The notes below the pieces were generated by a model, which saw nothing but the letters and a program-made list of their open reading frames with translations, was not told the DNA's origin and made no database searches. DNA of 64,000 nt from assembly GCA_003255065.1 (NCBI GenBank), contig QAOA01003303.1:50871-114870 (forward strand). Reading direction: 5' to 3'. The position numbers and the translations under genes were made by a program. The stretch comes from Cercis canadensis. Its lineage: Eukaryota > Streptophyta > Magnoliopsida > Fabales > Fabaceae. This document shows, one piece after another, positions 11,601 through 22,977 of this stretch. How positions within the stretch are numbered: position 1 is the stretch's first letter; every line of letters begins with the position of its first letter.

Positions 11601-12746
11601 AGCCCCGAGGCCGCGGAGCAGGACAATCAATATCGGCCTAGATCTCCTTAGAGAAATTCAAACTCTAGTAAAAAAAGACGTCTTAGCCGATCTCCGGCTT
11701 GGCATCATCCCCACCAATAGGAGTACCCTAGGTGTAACGCCACAGGCACCATAAACATAATTGTTGGTGGCTTTGCAGGTGGGGGAATATCCAAGTCCTC
11801 TAGGAAAAGACACGAGCGAGCTGAAGCCAAACATAAGAGCGAAGTATTCCATACTTCAACGATAGTTCGTAAAAGTTAGAGCATCACAGTCATATAATTC
11901 TTGGATAACGACTATAACAACATAGACAGGGAACATGGCGATCCTGTGATCATATCTTGTTATGTGGCAAATTATGAGATCCGGAAGGTCCTGATCGACC
12001 AGGGAAGTTCGAAAAACATCTTTTTTTTTTATCAAACATTCAGACAACTGGGTATCCCGATGTCAGCTTTAGAGCATTACCCCGGAACTCTCNCCCACAA
12101 CCAAAAGGGGACGTAGGCGGGGACAAAGAAAAATACTGCGCTTTCCATCAAGGCAGGGGCCATGGTACAAAAGATTGCCGACATCTCCGTAATCTTATTG
12201 AAGACCTGCTCCGAATGGGCTATTTACAGAAATTTCGCGCTGAAGCCCCGTCCCCAACCCCGAGGCAGCGGAGCAGGGATAATCAATATCGGCCTAGATC
12301 TCCTCAGAGAAATTCAAACTCTAGTAAAAAAAGATGTCTTAGCCGATCTCCGGCTCGGCATCATCCCCACCAATAGGAGGACCCTAGGTGTAACGCCACA
12401 GGCACCATAAACATAATTGTTGGTGGCTTTGCAGGTGGGGGAATATCCAAGTCCTCTAGGAAAAGACAAGAGCGAGCTGCAGCCAAACATAAGAGCGAAG
12501 TATTCCATACTTCAATGATAGTTCGTAAAAGTTAGAGCATCACAGTCATATAATTCTTGGATAACGACTATAACAACATAGACAGGGAACATGGCGATCC
12601 TGTGATCATATCTTGTTATGTGGCAAATTATGAGATCCGGAAGGTCCTGATCGACCAGGGAAGTTCGGAAAACATCTTTTTTTTATCAAACATTCAGACA
12701 ACTGGGTATCCCGATGTCAGCTTTAGAGCATTACCCCGGAACTCTC
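11443..12746. repeat. Direct duplication around N at 12093 in gag-protease
   Basis: About 650 bp (roughly 11443-12092) recurs at about 12097-12746 with few changes. One change is a T tract of 10 bases in copy one against 8 in copy two. The N lies exactly at the joint, so this is probably an unmerged contig overlap and the element carries only one zinc-knuckle/protease segment. Confidence 0.8.
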
Positions 12747-12959
12747 GTCGGGTTCTCAGGTGCCCATATTGAGGTCAAGGGGACCATTACCCTTCGGGCC
12801 ACCATTGGGGAGCACCTTGACCCAGCTAGTGCTGAGGTCAGATTTCTAGTGGTCGACTGCCCATCAGCATATAATGTAATCCTTAGCCGACCTTCCCTCA
12901 ATCTCACGGAAGCTATAGTTTCAACAAAACATCTCCTACTAAAGTTCCCGACGATATAG
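11901..12959 (+). pseudogene. Decayed aspartic protease region of element A
   Basis: MDNDYNNIDREHGDPVIISC leads into the active-site motif VLIDQGSS (D-Q-G-S; copies at about 11990 and 12650). The rest of the fold follows (HIEVKGTITLRATIGEH and FLVVDCPSAYNVILSRPSL, the flap and Ile-Leu-x-Arg-Pro region) to 12959. The doubling is due to the N-flanked duplication. The frame shifts at the T tract in both copies. A protease of this kind would cleave the Gag-Pol polyprotein; here it is non-functional. Confidence 0.8.
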
Positions 12960-13013
12960 GGTAAACTTGGACAGGCAAGAGGGGATCAGCTTTTAGGTAG
13001 AACATGCTATAAT

Positions 13014-15000
13014 GTGAGTTTAGCCACAGACTACTCTCAGCTTTCCATGGGCTGCACCTCATATCGAACTGGGCCAAGTAGCCAAATTCCCCTCCAAGAG
13101 CTTGACAACAGACAACAAAACATTGAGCACCGGCCTGAACCCAAAGGGGACCTGTTACCTTTTCAGTTAGATAAAAATCCAGATCAGACGATTCAAATAG
13201 GATCCAACATGCCCCACGAGAACCTCAAGAAACTTGCCGACTTAGTGGCAGCCAACATTGACCTATTCGCATGGACAGCCTCGGACATGCTAGGTATTGA
13301 CCCAAATTTTATTTGCCATTAGCTTGCTATAAATGCAAATACCATACCTATTTCATAGAAAAAATGAATCGTCGGCCCCAAGAAACAACAAGCAATTCAA
13401 GAAGAAGTCCAAAAGCTGCTCGACGCCGCTTTATAAGGGAATTACCTTACGCAACATGGCTCTCCAATGTAGTCATGGTAAAAAAACAAAATGGCAAATG
13501 GCGAATGTGTGTTGATTTCTCTAATCTTAAAAAGTTTGTCCCAAAGATCCATACCTGCTCCCCAGCATTGATAAGCTCATTAACGGGGCCTCGGGGTTTA
13601 AACTTTTGAGTTTTATCAGATTAAAATGCATCCCGACGATGAGAAAAAGACAACATTCATTACAGAGAAAGCCATCTACTGTTACACCATCATGCCATTT
13701 GGCTTAAAGAATGCGGAAGCAACTTATTAGCGACTGGTTGACCAGGTCCAAAAAAATCAGATCTGCAGAAATGTCGAGGCATACATCGATGACATGCTAG
13801 TCAAATCCAACTCTAATGACGAGCACATCGTAACCTGGAAGAGACGTTCACCGAGCTCCAAAAGCATAACATGTGATTATATCCCTCTAAGTGTGCCTTC
13901 GGAGTAGAAGCCAGAAAATTTCTCAGTTTTATGTTAACTCATAAGGGGATCGAGGCAAACCCAGAAAAATGCAAAGCCATCATAAACATGGAACCACCAA
14001 GAATCATCCGGGAAGTGCAGAGATTGACTGAAAGGATTGCAGCTCTCTCCCGATTCATGTCCAGATCAGCAGACAAAGCTCTGCCTTTCTTCAAGACCCT
14101 TAAAAAGATTAAAGATTTCCAATGGACAGATGAATGTCAACAGGCCTTTGATAAGTTGAAAAAATACCTAACCTTACTCCCCATTCTCTCCAAACCAAGG
14201 TAGGGGGAAACCTTATCTATATACCTAGCCAGCAGCGACCAGGCTATAAGCTCGGCTTTAGTCCGAGAAGAGGCCAAGTTGCAGTTTCCCATGTACTATA
14301 CCAGTCATGCCTTCTAGGCCTCTGAGCTTAGGTACCGGAAGATCGAGAAACTAGCTTACGCCCTCCTCCTTTCAGCATGTCACTTGTGACCATACTTTCA
14401 AAACCATGTCATCGTTGTCCGAACCGACCAACCTATCAGGCAAATCCTCCAAAAACTCGACCTAGCAGGGGAAATGCTCGGATGGTCCGTAGAACTCTCT
14501 GAGCATACCATCATCTATGAACCAAGGGGGACAATCAAAGCCTAAGCTCTTGCCAATTTTGTGGTCGAATTCACTCGACCTGAAGAACCCTCTGCGAGGT
14601 TAGAAGATCTCCTCAAGTGGACATTCTAAGTTGACGGATCTTCTAACCTCAAGGGAGGGGGAGCAGGCATAGTCGTGGAGGGGCTAGAAGGAATAGTAAT
14701 CGAGAATCTTTGCATTTTGAATTTCCAGTTTCCAATAACTAGGTAGAATACGAGGCACTCATTGCCGGCCTATGTCTAGCTTTAGAACTCAGAGCCGAAA
14801 TTCTTAAAGCCCAAACTGATTCACAGTTGGTTACCAGCCAAATAAGAGGAGAGTAGCAGGCGAAATACCCTCAAATGGCTAAGTACTTAGCCAAAGTTTA
14901 GACTTATATATCCAGCCTTAAAGCCTTTGAGATACATCATATCCCGCAAACCGAGAATACTCGAGCTGACATTCTCTCTAAACTAGCCAGCAGTAAAAAG
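13014..15000 (+). pseudogene. Decayed RT, RNase H and second RNase H of element A
   Basis: The RT region reads from a pre-RT segment (LADLVAANIDLFAWTASDMLGID, about 13230) through ATWLSNVVMVKKQNGKWRMC and VDFSNLKK to PFGLKNAEATY and the catalytic YIDDMLVKS at about 13780. RNase H follows (YLASSDQAISSALVREEAK.. YYTSHAF). A second, archaeal-type RNase H appears at about 14625-14830 (VDGSSNLKGGGAGIVVEG.. YEALIAGL-like), a Tat-branch marker. Many stops and shifts interrupt it. The working enzyme would copy RNA into DNA and degrade the RNA strand. Confidence 0.83.
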
Positions 15001-15407
15001 CCTGGTCACAATCAGATAGTAATACAGGAAACTCTCCTCCGTCCGAGCCTTCGACACTGTGAAACAGTCAACATTGATGAAGAGCCATCATCTTGGATGA
15101 CTCCAATCATACATTACCTTAGAATGGGAAAGCTACCACGAGAAAAGACTGAAGCTCGGAAAATGCAGAGAATCATGTGCAACTATTGTCTGGAAGGCGG
15201 CGTCCTCTATAAATGCAGATATTACACTCCGCTTCTTAAATGCTTGACGCCAGAACATTCTCTTTACGTTTTGCAGGAAATCCATTTAGGTATCTGTGGC
15301 CACCACATCGGAGCACGATCTCTGGCGGCCAAGGTCCTTCAATTGGGATACTATTGGCCAACTTTGCAAGACGACGCCTCCGACCTTGTGAAAAAGTGTA
15401 ACAAATG
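15001..15407 (+). pseudogene. Integrase N-terminal part of element A, split by element B
   Basis: The frame from 15097 holds an integrase zinc-binding domain (H-H-C-C): HLGICGHHIGARSLAAKVL.. GYYWPTLQDDASDLVKKCNKC. It stops at the insertion point of element B at 15407/15408 and resumes at 24397-24401 with QKFAHIHLAL. The TSD left by element B is AAATG at 15403-15407. Confidence 0.88.
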
Positions 15408-16035
15408 TGATGAACATACTTTTTATACAGTAGTTAACCCTCATATTAAGTCTTTTAAACCTCTTTTGGGCTGAATTGAGTGGGCTTGGGCCACATTTCA
15501 TGATTTTGGATCCAATTGGGCCTAAATATATTTTTCAGCAATACTGGGCATTTTATGCACTCTCTGTTTTTCAGCAATAACTTAAGTTCTAGACATATAA
15601 TAATTTTGAATCTTACCTTGTAGGAAAGCTAAGAGAAATCTATAAAACTTTGATTCAGAGCCCCAAGTCTTATTTGGACATCTAGCTGGTCATATGCAGT
15701 CTGAAAGACAGAGAAGAGATGTTGTAGCAGGATCCTGACCCGTATGCAGTGTTTGGACCATAACTTGAGCTGTAAGTGTCGTATAGACTTGTCCCATTGG
15801 AAAGCTAAGATGTAGACCTTCAATTGTTGCGAAGAACGGTTTACTGAATTGTGTCTTTTAGATGGCCTTATTTCCTGTCGAAGTTGACTGATGGTTCCAG
15901 AGACCTATTGAGACTTAAATGGGCTTAGCTTCCTCAATTCAAGTCCAATTGAGCCCAAACCATAGCCCAATGAAAGCTAAGGCCCATGGGAATAAGTGTG
16001 ACCTAAGGGCAGTTTAGGTGTGCTGTAGGATATTT
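15408..16035 (+). repeat. Truncated 5' LTR of element B
   Basis: It matches the first 620 or so bases of the 3' LTR at 22978 onward and loses similarity just after GGGCAGTTTAGGTGTGC. The rest of the LTR and the primer binding site are missing, so this is an internal deletion. Confidence 0.82.
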
Positions 16036-16342
16036 TGGCTTAAATATTTAAAACTTGAAAGTGTCTTCGTTTTTAAGCCAAATTCCACTGGTTTGACCAC
16101 TTTCCATTTTTTTAAAATTTTTTATTTGATTTTTGAGTTCCACTTTCATCCACCTTTCATTCTGTGGTAGTCTTAAAAATTTTAAAAATGTTTAGATACC
16201 TTTTCTAGTGTTATTTTGGTGTGTTTTTTTTCCTTTGTTTTGTACTTTTGGTGTGTTTCTGTTTTAGTCAAATTTTGTCCTTTTTGTATATTTTTGTGTA
16301 TTGTTGTGTGTTTAGGCATTCAGCCATTGATATGCATGGTGC

Positions 16343-17880
16343 ATGACTAGGTCTTCTCATTTTGAATTACTTGAAGTTGACCCTGAAATAGAGAGAACCT
16401 TACATACACTTGCTAGAGCACATAGAGCAGCTAATAGTATAGAACCAACATGGCTGACAATAGGCTTCTTGTTGTTGATCCTGCTGATAATGCTAATAGA
16501 GTTGATAATGCTAACAAGGTTAGAAATAATAACAATATGCAAGCTAGAGATAGAACTCTTAAGGAATTGGCTACCCCTGATGTTGCTTATCAACCTTTAG
16601 GGATACAATACCTTGAACTTGATACTGCTTTTGAATTAAAATCTGGATTGATACACTTGCTGCTAAAGTTCCATGGCCTTGCAGGTGAAGATCCTCATAA
16701 ACATCTAAAGGAATTCTATGTGGTTTGTTCCACAATGAGGCCACAAGGAATCTCTAAAGAGCATATCAAGTTGAGAGCCTTCCCTTTATCCTTTGCTGAT
16801 GCAACTAAGGATTGGCTCTTTTACTTGTCACAAGGTTCAGTGAGAAATTGGAGTGACATGAAGAAGTTGTTCCTGGCGAAGTTCTTTCCTACATCAAAAC
16901 TGCCGCAATTCAAAAATACATTTGTGGCATAAGGCAACTACCAGGGGAGACACTGCATGAATATTGGGAGAGGTTTACGAAGTTATGCTCAAGCTGTCTT
17001 CACCATCAGATAAGTGATCAGTTTTTGATACAATACTTCTATGAGGGCTTGTAACCTCTGGACAGGAGTAACATTGATTCTGCTAGTGGAGGAGAATTAG
17101 TAGATAAAACACCAGCTGCTGCCAGAGATTTGATTTCTAATATGGCTGAAAATTCCCAGCAGTTTGGTGTTAGGATGATTCCTTCCACTAGGGAAGTCAA
17201 TGAAGTTGTTGTATCACTTGCTGACCAACAAAGAATGGAGCACAAACTTGATGAGTTGACCTCCTTGGTGAGGCAGTTGGCAGTAGGACAACAAGTACCT
17301 ACACCTCAACCTACAATCTTATGTGGCATTTGCTCTTGTCCATCTCATCCCACAGATGCATGCCCTACACTTCAAGATGGTGATTCTAGATTTCAAGATC
17401 CCTTTGTAGCTGCAGCAGGTGTTTTTCCTAGTAGACCCCAATACTAACCACAGCAGCAGCCTAGATATGATCCATACTCCAACACTTATAACCCTGGTTG
17501 AATAGATCATCCAAATTTCAGATATGACAATGTTGCAGCACCACAACAACAGTTATCCCAACAACAGCCACAACAGCAGTATAGGCAACCATTTCAGCAA
17601 CAGAACCAATTTCAACCCACTAGGTAGAGCCCGTTTCAACCAATTAGGCCACCAATCCAGTAGTAGCCAGTCGGCCCATCAACATCCAAACCTAAGCCTT
17701 TATTGGAAGATTTGGTGAAGCAGATGATTACTAGCAACATTCAGTTCCAGCAGAGGGCAGAGTCTACCATGCAGAATTTGGAAACCCAGATTGGAGAATT
17801 GGCATCTTCGTGAGTTAGTTGTAGTCCTAGGGTTCTGACAAACTTCCTTCACAGACAATTCCCGATCCAAACGGGAAGAA
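16343..17880 (+). pseudogene. Athila-type gag of element B, frameshifted
   Basis: It opens MTRSSHFELLEVDPEIERTL, then shifts frame to the long segment at 16450-16932. The retrotransposon gag domain includes ATPDVAYQPLGIQYLELD, LLKFHGLAGEDPHKHLKEF, STMRPQGISKEHIKLRAF and WSDMKKLFLAKFFP. After a frameshift at about 16905 it continues as HEYWERFTKLC-like sequence and DKTPAAARDLISNMAENSQQ. A C-x2-C..C zinc-finger-like stretch (CGICSCPSHPTDAC) and a Gln-rich segment follow. At least three stops and shifts. The family gag packages RNA; this copy is inactive. Confidence 0.87.
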
Positions 17881-17881
17881 T

Positions 17882-18796
17882 GTGAGTGCTATCACGCTGA
17901 GGTTTGGAAAATCCTTGCAAGTCTCAGCCGAGCCAAAACCTGCAAGCGAACCCCAACCGGCAGAGAAAGCAGTTTCTAAGCTAATCACCCTTGCACCTGA
18001 GAGCAAGACGCCTGCAGTAGCTCTTCCCTTTCCACAGAGAGCCACTCAGTCCAAGAAGACAGATGAGGCTGAGAAGGATAGAGAGCTTTTGGAGACTTTC
18101 AGGAAAGTGGAAGTTAACATTCCATTACTGGATGCTATCAAGAAAATTCCTAAATATGCCAAATTTCTAAAGGAATTATGCACCCAGAGGAGGCGGCTAA
18201 AGGGTAATGAGAGAAGCAGCATGAGTCAAAACGTCTCAGCCCTTATTCAGCCACTGCCTCAGAAATGCAAGGATACAGGAACTTTCACAATTCCATGTGT
18301 TATAGGCAATTCCAAGTTTGAGCATGCCATGCTAGATCTAGGTGCTTCTATAAATGTCAAGCCTATGTCTATTTTTAGTTCCCTCGGGCTTGGACCTTTG
18401 AGTGCCACAGGAGTTGTGATTCAGTTAGCCAACAGGAGCAATGCATATCCAGCTGGATTGATTGAAAATGTGTTGGTCAGAGTTGATGAGCTGATCTTCC
18501 CTACCGATTTTTACATTCTGGAGATTGAGGGACAGTCACAATCCAACAAGGCTTCACTCATTCTAGGGAGACCATTCCTCAAGACCGCACGGACCAAGAT
18601 CGATATGTATGCGGGAACTCTATCCATGGAGTTTGGAGATTCTGTTGTGCAGTTCAATATTTTTTATGCTATAAAGCATCCCATGGATGAGCATTTTGTT
18701 TTTCATATTAATGTGATTGATGATTTGGTTGAGGATATCTACCATCATTTGTGTGTTAATTTACTTGATTTGGATGGTTTTGATGATTCTGTTTAG
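17882..18796 (+). CDS. Aspartic protease region of element B pol (uninterrupted frame)
   Basis: An uninterrupted frame of 304 residues. It has an N-terminal linker (ITLRFGKSLQVSAEPKP..), a gag-pol junction segment common in Athila (VNIPLLDAIKKIPKYAKFLK) and the protease domain: GTFTIPCVIGNSKFEHAMLD, active-site DLGASINV, and ILGRPFLKTARTKIDMYAG. The D-L-G-A-S active site is the usual Athila form, so the catalytic Asp is kept. It was presumably part of a longer Gag-Pol frame; the ATG at 17882 is just the first Met after a break. Decay elsewhere makes function unlikely. Confidence 0.8.
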   Translation: MSAITLRFGKSLQVSAEPKPASEPQPAEKAVSKLITLAPESKTPAVALPFPQRATQSKKTDEAEKDRELLETFRKVEVNIPLLDAIKKIPKYAKFLKELCTQRRRLKGNERSSMSQNVSALIQPLPQKCKDTGTFTIPCVIGNSKFEHAMLDLGASINVKPMSIFSSLGLGPLSATGVVIQLANRSNAYPAGLIENVLVRVDELIFPTDFYILEIEGQSQSNKASLILGRPFLKTARTKIDMYAGTLSMEFGDSVVQFNIFYAIKHPMDEHFVFHINVIDDLVEDIYHHLCVNLLDLDGFDDSV

Positions 18797-18839
18797 TGCC
18801 ATTCTTGTACTGATGGTGAAAATGATTCTGGCATTGTTG

Positions 18840-20520
18840 TTTGTGCTGAGATCTCCGCCTTCTTAAGTGATGATGACTCTAGTTCCCCAGAGCCTATAGT
18901 AGCCACTAATTATGAGGAGATTCATTCTGCAGAGATTAGAGTGTAGCCACCTAGATTACTGCCCTCTATCGTACAACGACCCAAGTTGGAATTGAAGCTT
19001 CTGCCTGAGCATTTGAAGTATGCATATTTAGCAGCTAATGAGCAGCTTCCTGTGATTGTGGTTAATAACCTGCTTCCTGAACAAGAAGAGAGACTGCTAC
19101 TAATCTTGAGAGAGCACAAGCAAGCTATTGGCTGGACTTTAGCGGATATTCCTGGTATTAGTCCGTCTACATGCATGTATTGTATATTACTTGAAGATGG
19201 AGCTAAACTAGTGAGGTAACCCCAGAGGCGATTAAACCCTCTCATTTTGGACGTGGTAAAGAAGGAGGTGACCAAGCTTCTGCAAGCTGGCATCATTTAT
19301 CCTATATTTGACTGCACTTGGGTGAGCCCAGTGCAGGTCGTCCCGAAGAAATCTAAAGTTACAGTGGTGGCAAATCGAAACAATGAGTTGATACCCACCT
19401 GGGTGCAGAACAAATGGAGAGTATACATTGATTATAGGTGTCTGAACTAAGCCACAAGGAAAGATCATTATCCCTTGCTGTTCATCAATCAGATGCTAGA
19501 ACGGTTGGCTGGGAAATCGCATTACTGCTTCCTGGATGGCTATACTGGATACTTTTAGATCCATATTGCATCGGAGGATCAAGAGAAGACCACTTTCACA
19601 TGTCCCTTCGACACGTTTGCTTACCGACGAATGCCTTTCGGCCTTTGCAATGTCCCTGGTACCTTCCAGCGGTGCATGGTGAGTATATTCTCTGACTTTT
19701 TAAAGGAGTGTATGGAGGTGTTTATGGACGATTTTACTGTCTATGGTTCTTCTTTTGATGCTTGTCTGAATAGCCTAGCTAAAGTGCTGCATCGCTGCAT
19801 TGAGACTAACCTTGTTTTAAATTTTGAAAAATGTCATTTCATGGTAGAGCAGGGTATAGTTTTAGGCCATGTAGTGTCTAGAAAGGGAGTTGAGGTAAAT
19901 CCTGCTAAAATTGATGTTATTACTATTTTATCTTACCCCACATGCATTCAGGAAGTTCGGTCATTTCTTGGACATGCAGGTTTCTATCGGCGCTTTATCA
20001 GAGACTTTAGCAAGATAGTCATCCTGTTATCCAGCCTTCTACAGAAAGATGTGGAGTTTCTGTTTGATCAGAAATGCAAGGAAGCTTTCAACCGCCTGAA
20101 GCTAGCCCTGACCAGTACCCCTATCATTCAGCCACCTGATTGGACACTCCCGTTCGAGCTGATGTGTGACGCTTCTAACTATGCCTTGGGAGTTGTCTTA
20201 GTGCAACGAGTGGCCAAAGATTCCCACGTGGTTTACTATGCTTCAAGAACTCTAGATGTTGCTCAAGCAAACTACATAACCACCGAAAAAGAACTTTTAT
20301 CTATTGTTTTTGCATTAGATAAGTTCAGATCTTATTTGATAGATTCTAAGATTGTGGTGTTTTCAGATCATATAGCTCTAAAGTATCTCTTGAAGAAACC
20401 GGACGCCAAGCCACGGTTGGTTAGTTGGATGTTGCTGCTCCAAAAGTTTGATGTGGAGATTCGAGACAAAAGTGGAGCAGAGAACCTGGTTGTTGACCAC
20501 CTAAGTAGCATCGAGCGAGA
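18840..20520 (+). pseudogene. Athila-type RT and RNase H of element B
   Basis: A pre-RT segment (LKLLPEHLKYAYLAANEQLP) leads into RT with stops after KLVR, after DYRCLN and near GYF. The frame is open from 19631: [16 protein letters not shown], the catalytic [10 protein letters not shown] (Y/F-M-D-D) and [18 protein letters not shown]. RNase H follows: [26 protein letters not shown].. [20 protein letters not shown] and [12 protein letters not shown]. The motif residues D, E and D of RNase H are present. Stops in the N-terminal half disable the protein. Confidence 0.87.
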
Positions 20521-21887
20521 TCCTAATCCACTGCCCATTCAGGATTCCTTTCCTAACGAGCAGCTGTTAGGGCTGCATGGTGAGTTTCCATGGTATGCAG
20601 ATCTTGTGAATTATCTAGTTGTCCATGCTTTGCCCTCACACCTCACACATGCACAAATAAACAAGTTAAAGAGTAAGGCAAAATATTATGTGTGGGATGA
20701 TCCCTATCTCTGGAAGTTTTGCAGTGATCAAATAATTAGGAGATGTGTGCCTGATAATGAGTTTCAGTCTGTTCTTAGCTTTTGCCATACCTTTGCATGT
20801 GGTGGACATTTTGGTCCTCAACGTACGGCTAGGAAAGTCTTAGACTCTGGACTGTATTGGGTCACTTTATTTAGGGATGCACACATATTTTGTAAATCTT
20901 ATGAAAAATGTCAGAGAACCGGGAATATTTCCCATAGGCATGAGATGCCCCAGCAGCCTTTGCTATTTTGTGAGATTTTTTATGTCTGGGGTATTGACTT
21001 TATAGGGCCTTTTCCTGTTTCTTTCGGTTTTGTTTACATCTTACTCGCTATTGATTATGTGTCTAAGTGAGTGGAGGCGAAAGCCACTCATACTGATGAT
21101 TCTAAAGTTGTTGTGGATTTTTTTAGATCAAACATTTTCTGTAGATTTGGCATTCCTAGGGCCATCATCAGTGATCAGGGTTCACATTTCTGCAACCGGA
21201 GCATGGCGGCTTTAATGAAGAAATATGGAGTCATGCATAAGGTTTCTACCCCTTACCACCCTCAAACCAATGGGCAAGTTGAAGTCTCCAATAGGGAGAT
21301 CAAGTGTATCTTGGAGAAGATTGTCCAACCTAATTGGAAGGATTGGAGTTTGCTACTTGAGGATGCTCTGTGGGCATACCGGACTGCTTTCAAGACACCT
21401 ATTGGGATGTCTCCCTACCGGATAGTTTTTGGCAAAGCATGCCACCTTCTAGTGGAGCTTGAGCACAAGGCTTATTGGGCGGTCAAGCAGTGCAACCTTG
21501 ATTTGAGCCAAGCCGGATCCCAGAGAAAGCTTCACCTCTAAGAGCTTAAGGAGCTTCGTTTTGGATGCTTATGAGAGCTCCCGCATCTACAAGGAAAAGA
21601 CCAAGAGGTTTCATGATAACATGGTGCTGAGGAAGGAGTTCTCTATTGGCCAGAAAGTTCTCCTGTATAACTCCTACCTAAAGCTCATGCCCAGCAAGCT
21701 CTACTGTCAGTGGCTTAGTCTGTTTGTTGTCACCAAGGTTTTTCCTTATGGTGCAGTCGAGATAGCGAGTGAGTCCACCAGCAAGGTTTTCAAGGTGAAT
21801 GGGCATCGCCTCAAGCCAATCTATGAGGGAGCTAAAGAGGATATAGTGGAGGAGGTCCACTTGCACGATGCAATCTACCTCACCTGA
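20521..21887 (+). pseudogene. Athila-type integrase of element B, with stops
   Basis: It follows RNase H in the same frame. The zinc domain is [20 protein letters not shown].. [10 protein letters not shown]. The catalytic core is [10 protein letters not shown].. [14 protein letters not shown].. [18 protein letters not shown], giving D, D and E. A TGA replaces the expected Trp in the YVSKWVEAKA segment (21069), and a stop plus frameshift lies at 21540-21560. The C-terminal segment (MDAYESSRIYKEKTKRFHD.. GHRLKPIYEG) ends at 21887. The enzyme would insert element DNA; this one is broken. Confidence 0.87.
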
Positions 21888-22977
21888 TCATGATATTTCT
21901 TCTCTCTTTTATTTTACTTATCCTTATCTACTTGATGTTAATTGTCATATGTTGCTACTTTTTGAAGTTTTTACATTGAGGACAATGTAAAATTTAAGTG
22001 TGGGGGAGGTTTACATTCTGTTTTTTCTATTTTTGTGTGTGTTTTTAATTCTGTTTTTAAAGTTATGTTTTCTGTTTAATTTACTGTTTATTGGTTTTAT
22101 TTACTTTGTTGTTTTCTATTTAGTGTTCTTGCTATTTTTTTTTTTTTTTCTGTTTTCTGTCAAATTTTTGTTTATATTTTGATTTTTTGTTCACTTCACT
22201 ATTTTCTGCTTTTATTTAGGTTTGTTAATTTTGTTTTGTTGTTTTTAGTCTCTTTGTTGTTTTCTGTTTTAATTGTAAATTTTTTGCTGTTTTAATTGCC
22301 TTCTAATGATGTTTTAGAATTTGTATAACTGTAAGTTTGAAGTAATTACATTTCAAGGTTTATAGCATGATTGAATAACTTGTTTTCCATCCTTAATTTC
22401 ACATGCTTGGTTTTGAATGTTGGATTAGTGATTAAAGTTTGATAGATGCGTCCCTTGTGAGATTTTGAGCTTTTTAATGGATGAATTTAGCATTTGTGCC
22501 ATTCTTTTCTTTCTAGTGTTATTTAGCTTGTCATATCCATATTATTCCTACCCTTTACCTTGACCCTATTACAACCTTGAATAAAGTCCTCTTGATTTGT
22601 GTATGCATTTGTTTGAGTAGTGGAAAAGTAGAAGATAAGCAAGCCTATGGTAGTGCATTTCTTCATGAGTTTCATTGAGTGAAATACTTACTTTCTAAAC
22701 ACTTGAGAGATTAAAAGTATATTTTGTGAGAATCTATCATTCTTGACTCATGTTTTTCAATTGAAGTTACCTTAATTGTTGATTTTGGGTGTGAAGAAAT
22801 TTTATTTCATGAATGCTGTGACTTTCTTGAATTTTTGAGTGCTCTTCTTGTTTTTGAACTTATGCAATTCTTGAATATCATTGGGAATTCTTGAGTTTGT
22901 TGTTTGTTTTTTCCTTGTTTCTTAGTTTTGGAATTCTAGTTTGCCCGAGACATGCAAAAGCTAAGTGTGGGGGAATT
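21888..22977 (+). other. T-rich 3' region of element B with two polypurine tracts
   Basis: No ORF of note and no env-like gene. AAGTGTGGGGGAGG occurs at 21996-22009, after GAGGACAATG, a motif common downstream of Athila-like integrases. AAGTGTGGGGGAATT at 22963-22977 directly precedes the 3' LTR and is the likely plus-strand primer. The region between is strongly T-rich. Confidence 0.72.

Noticed and set aside
22000..22182. Hydrophobic Phe/Leu-rich ORF as an env-like membrane protein
   Set aside because: It is a translation of the T-rich 3' region and has no signal peptide, cysteines or Athila env similarity that I can see.
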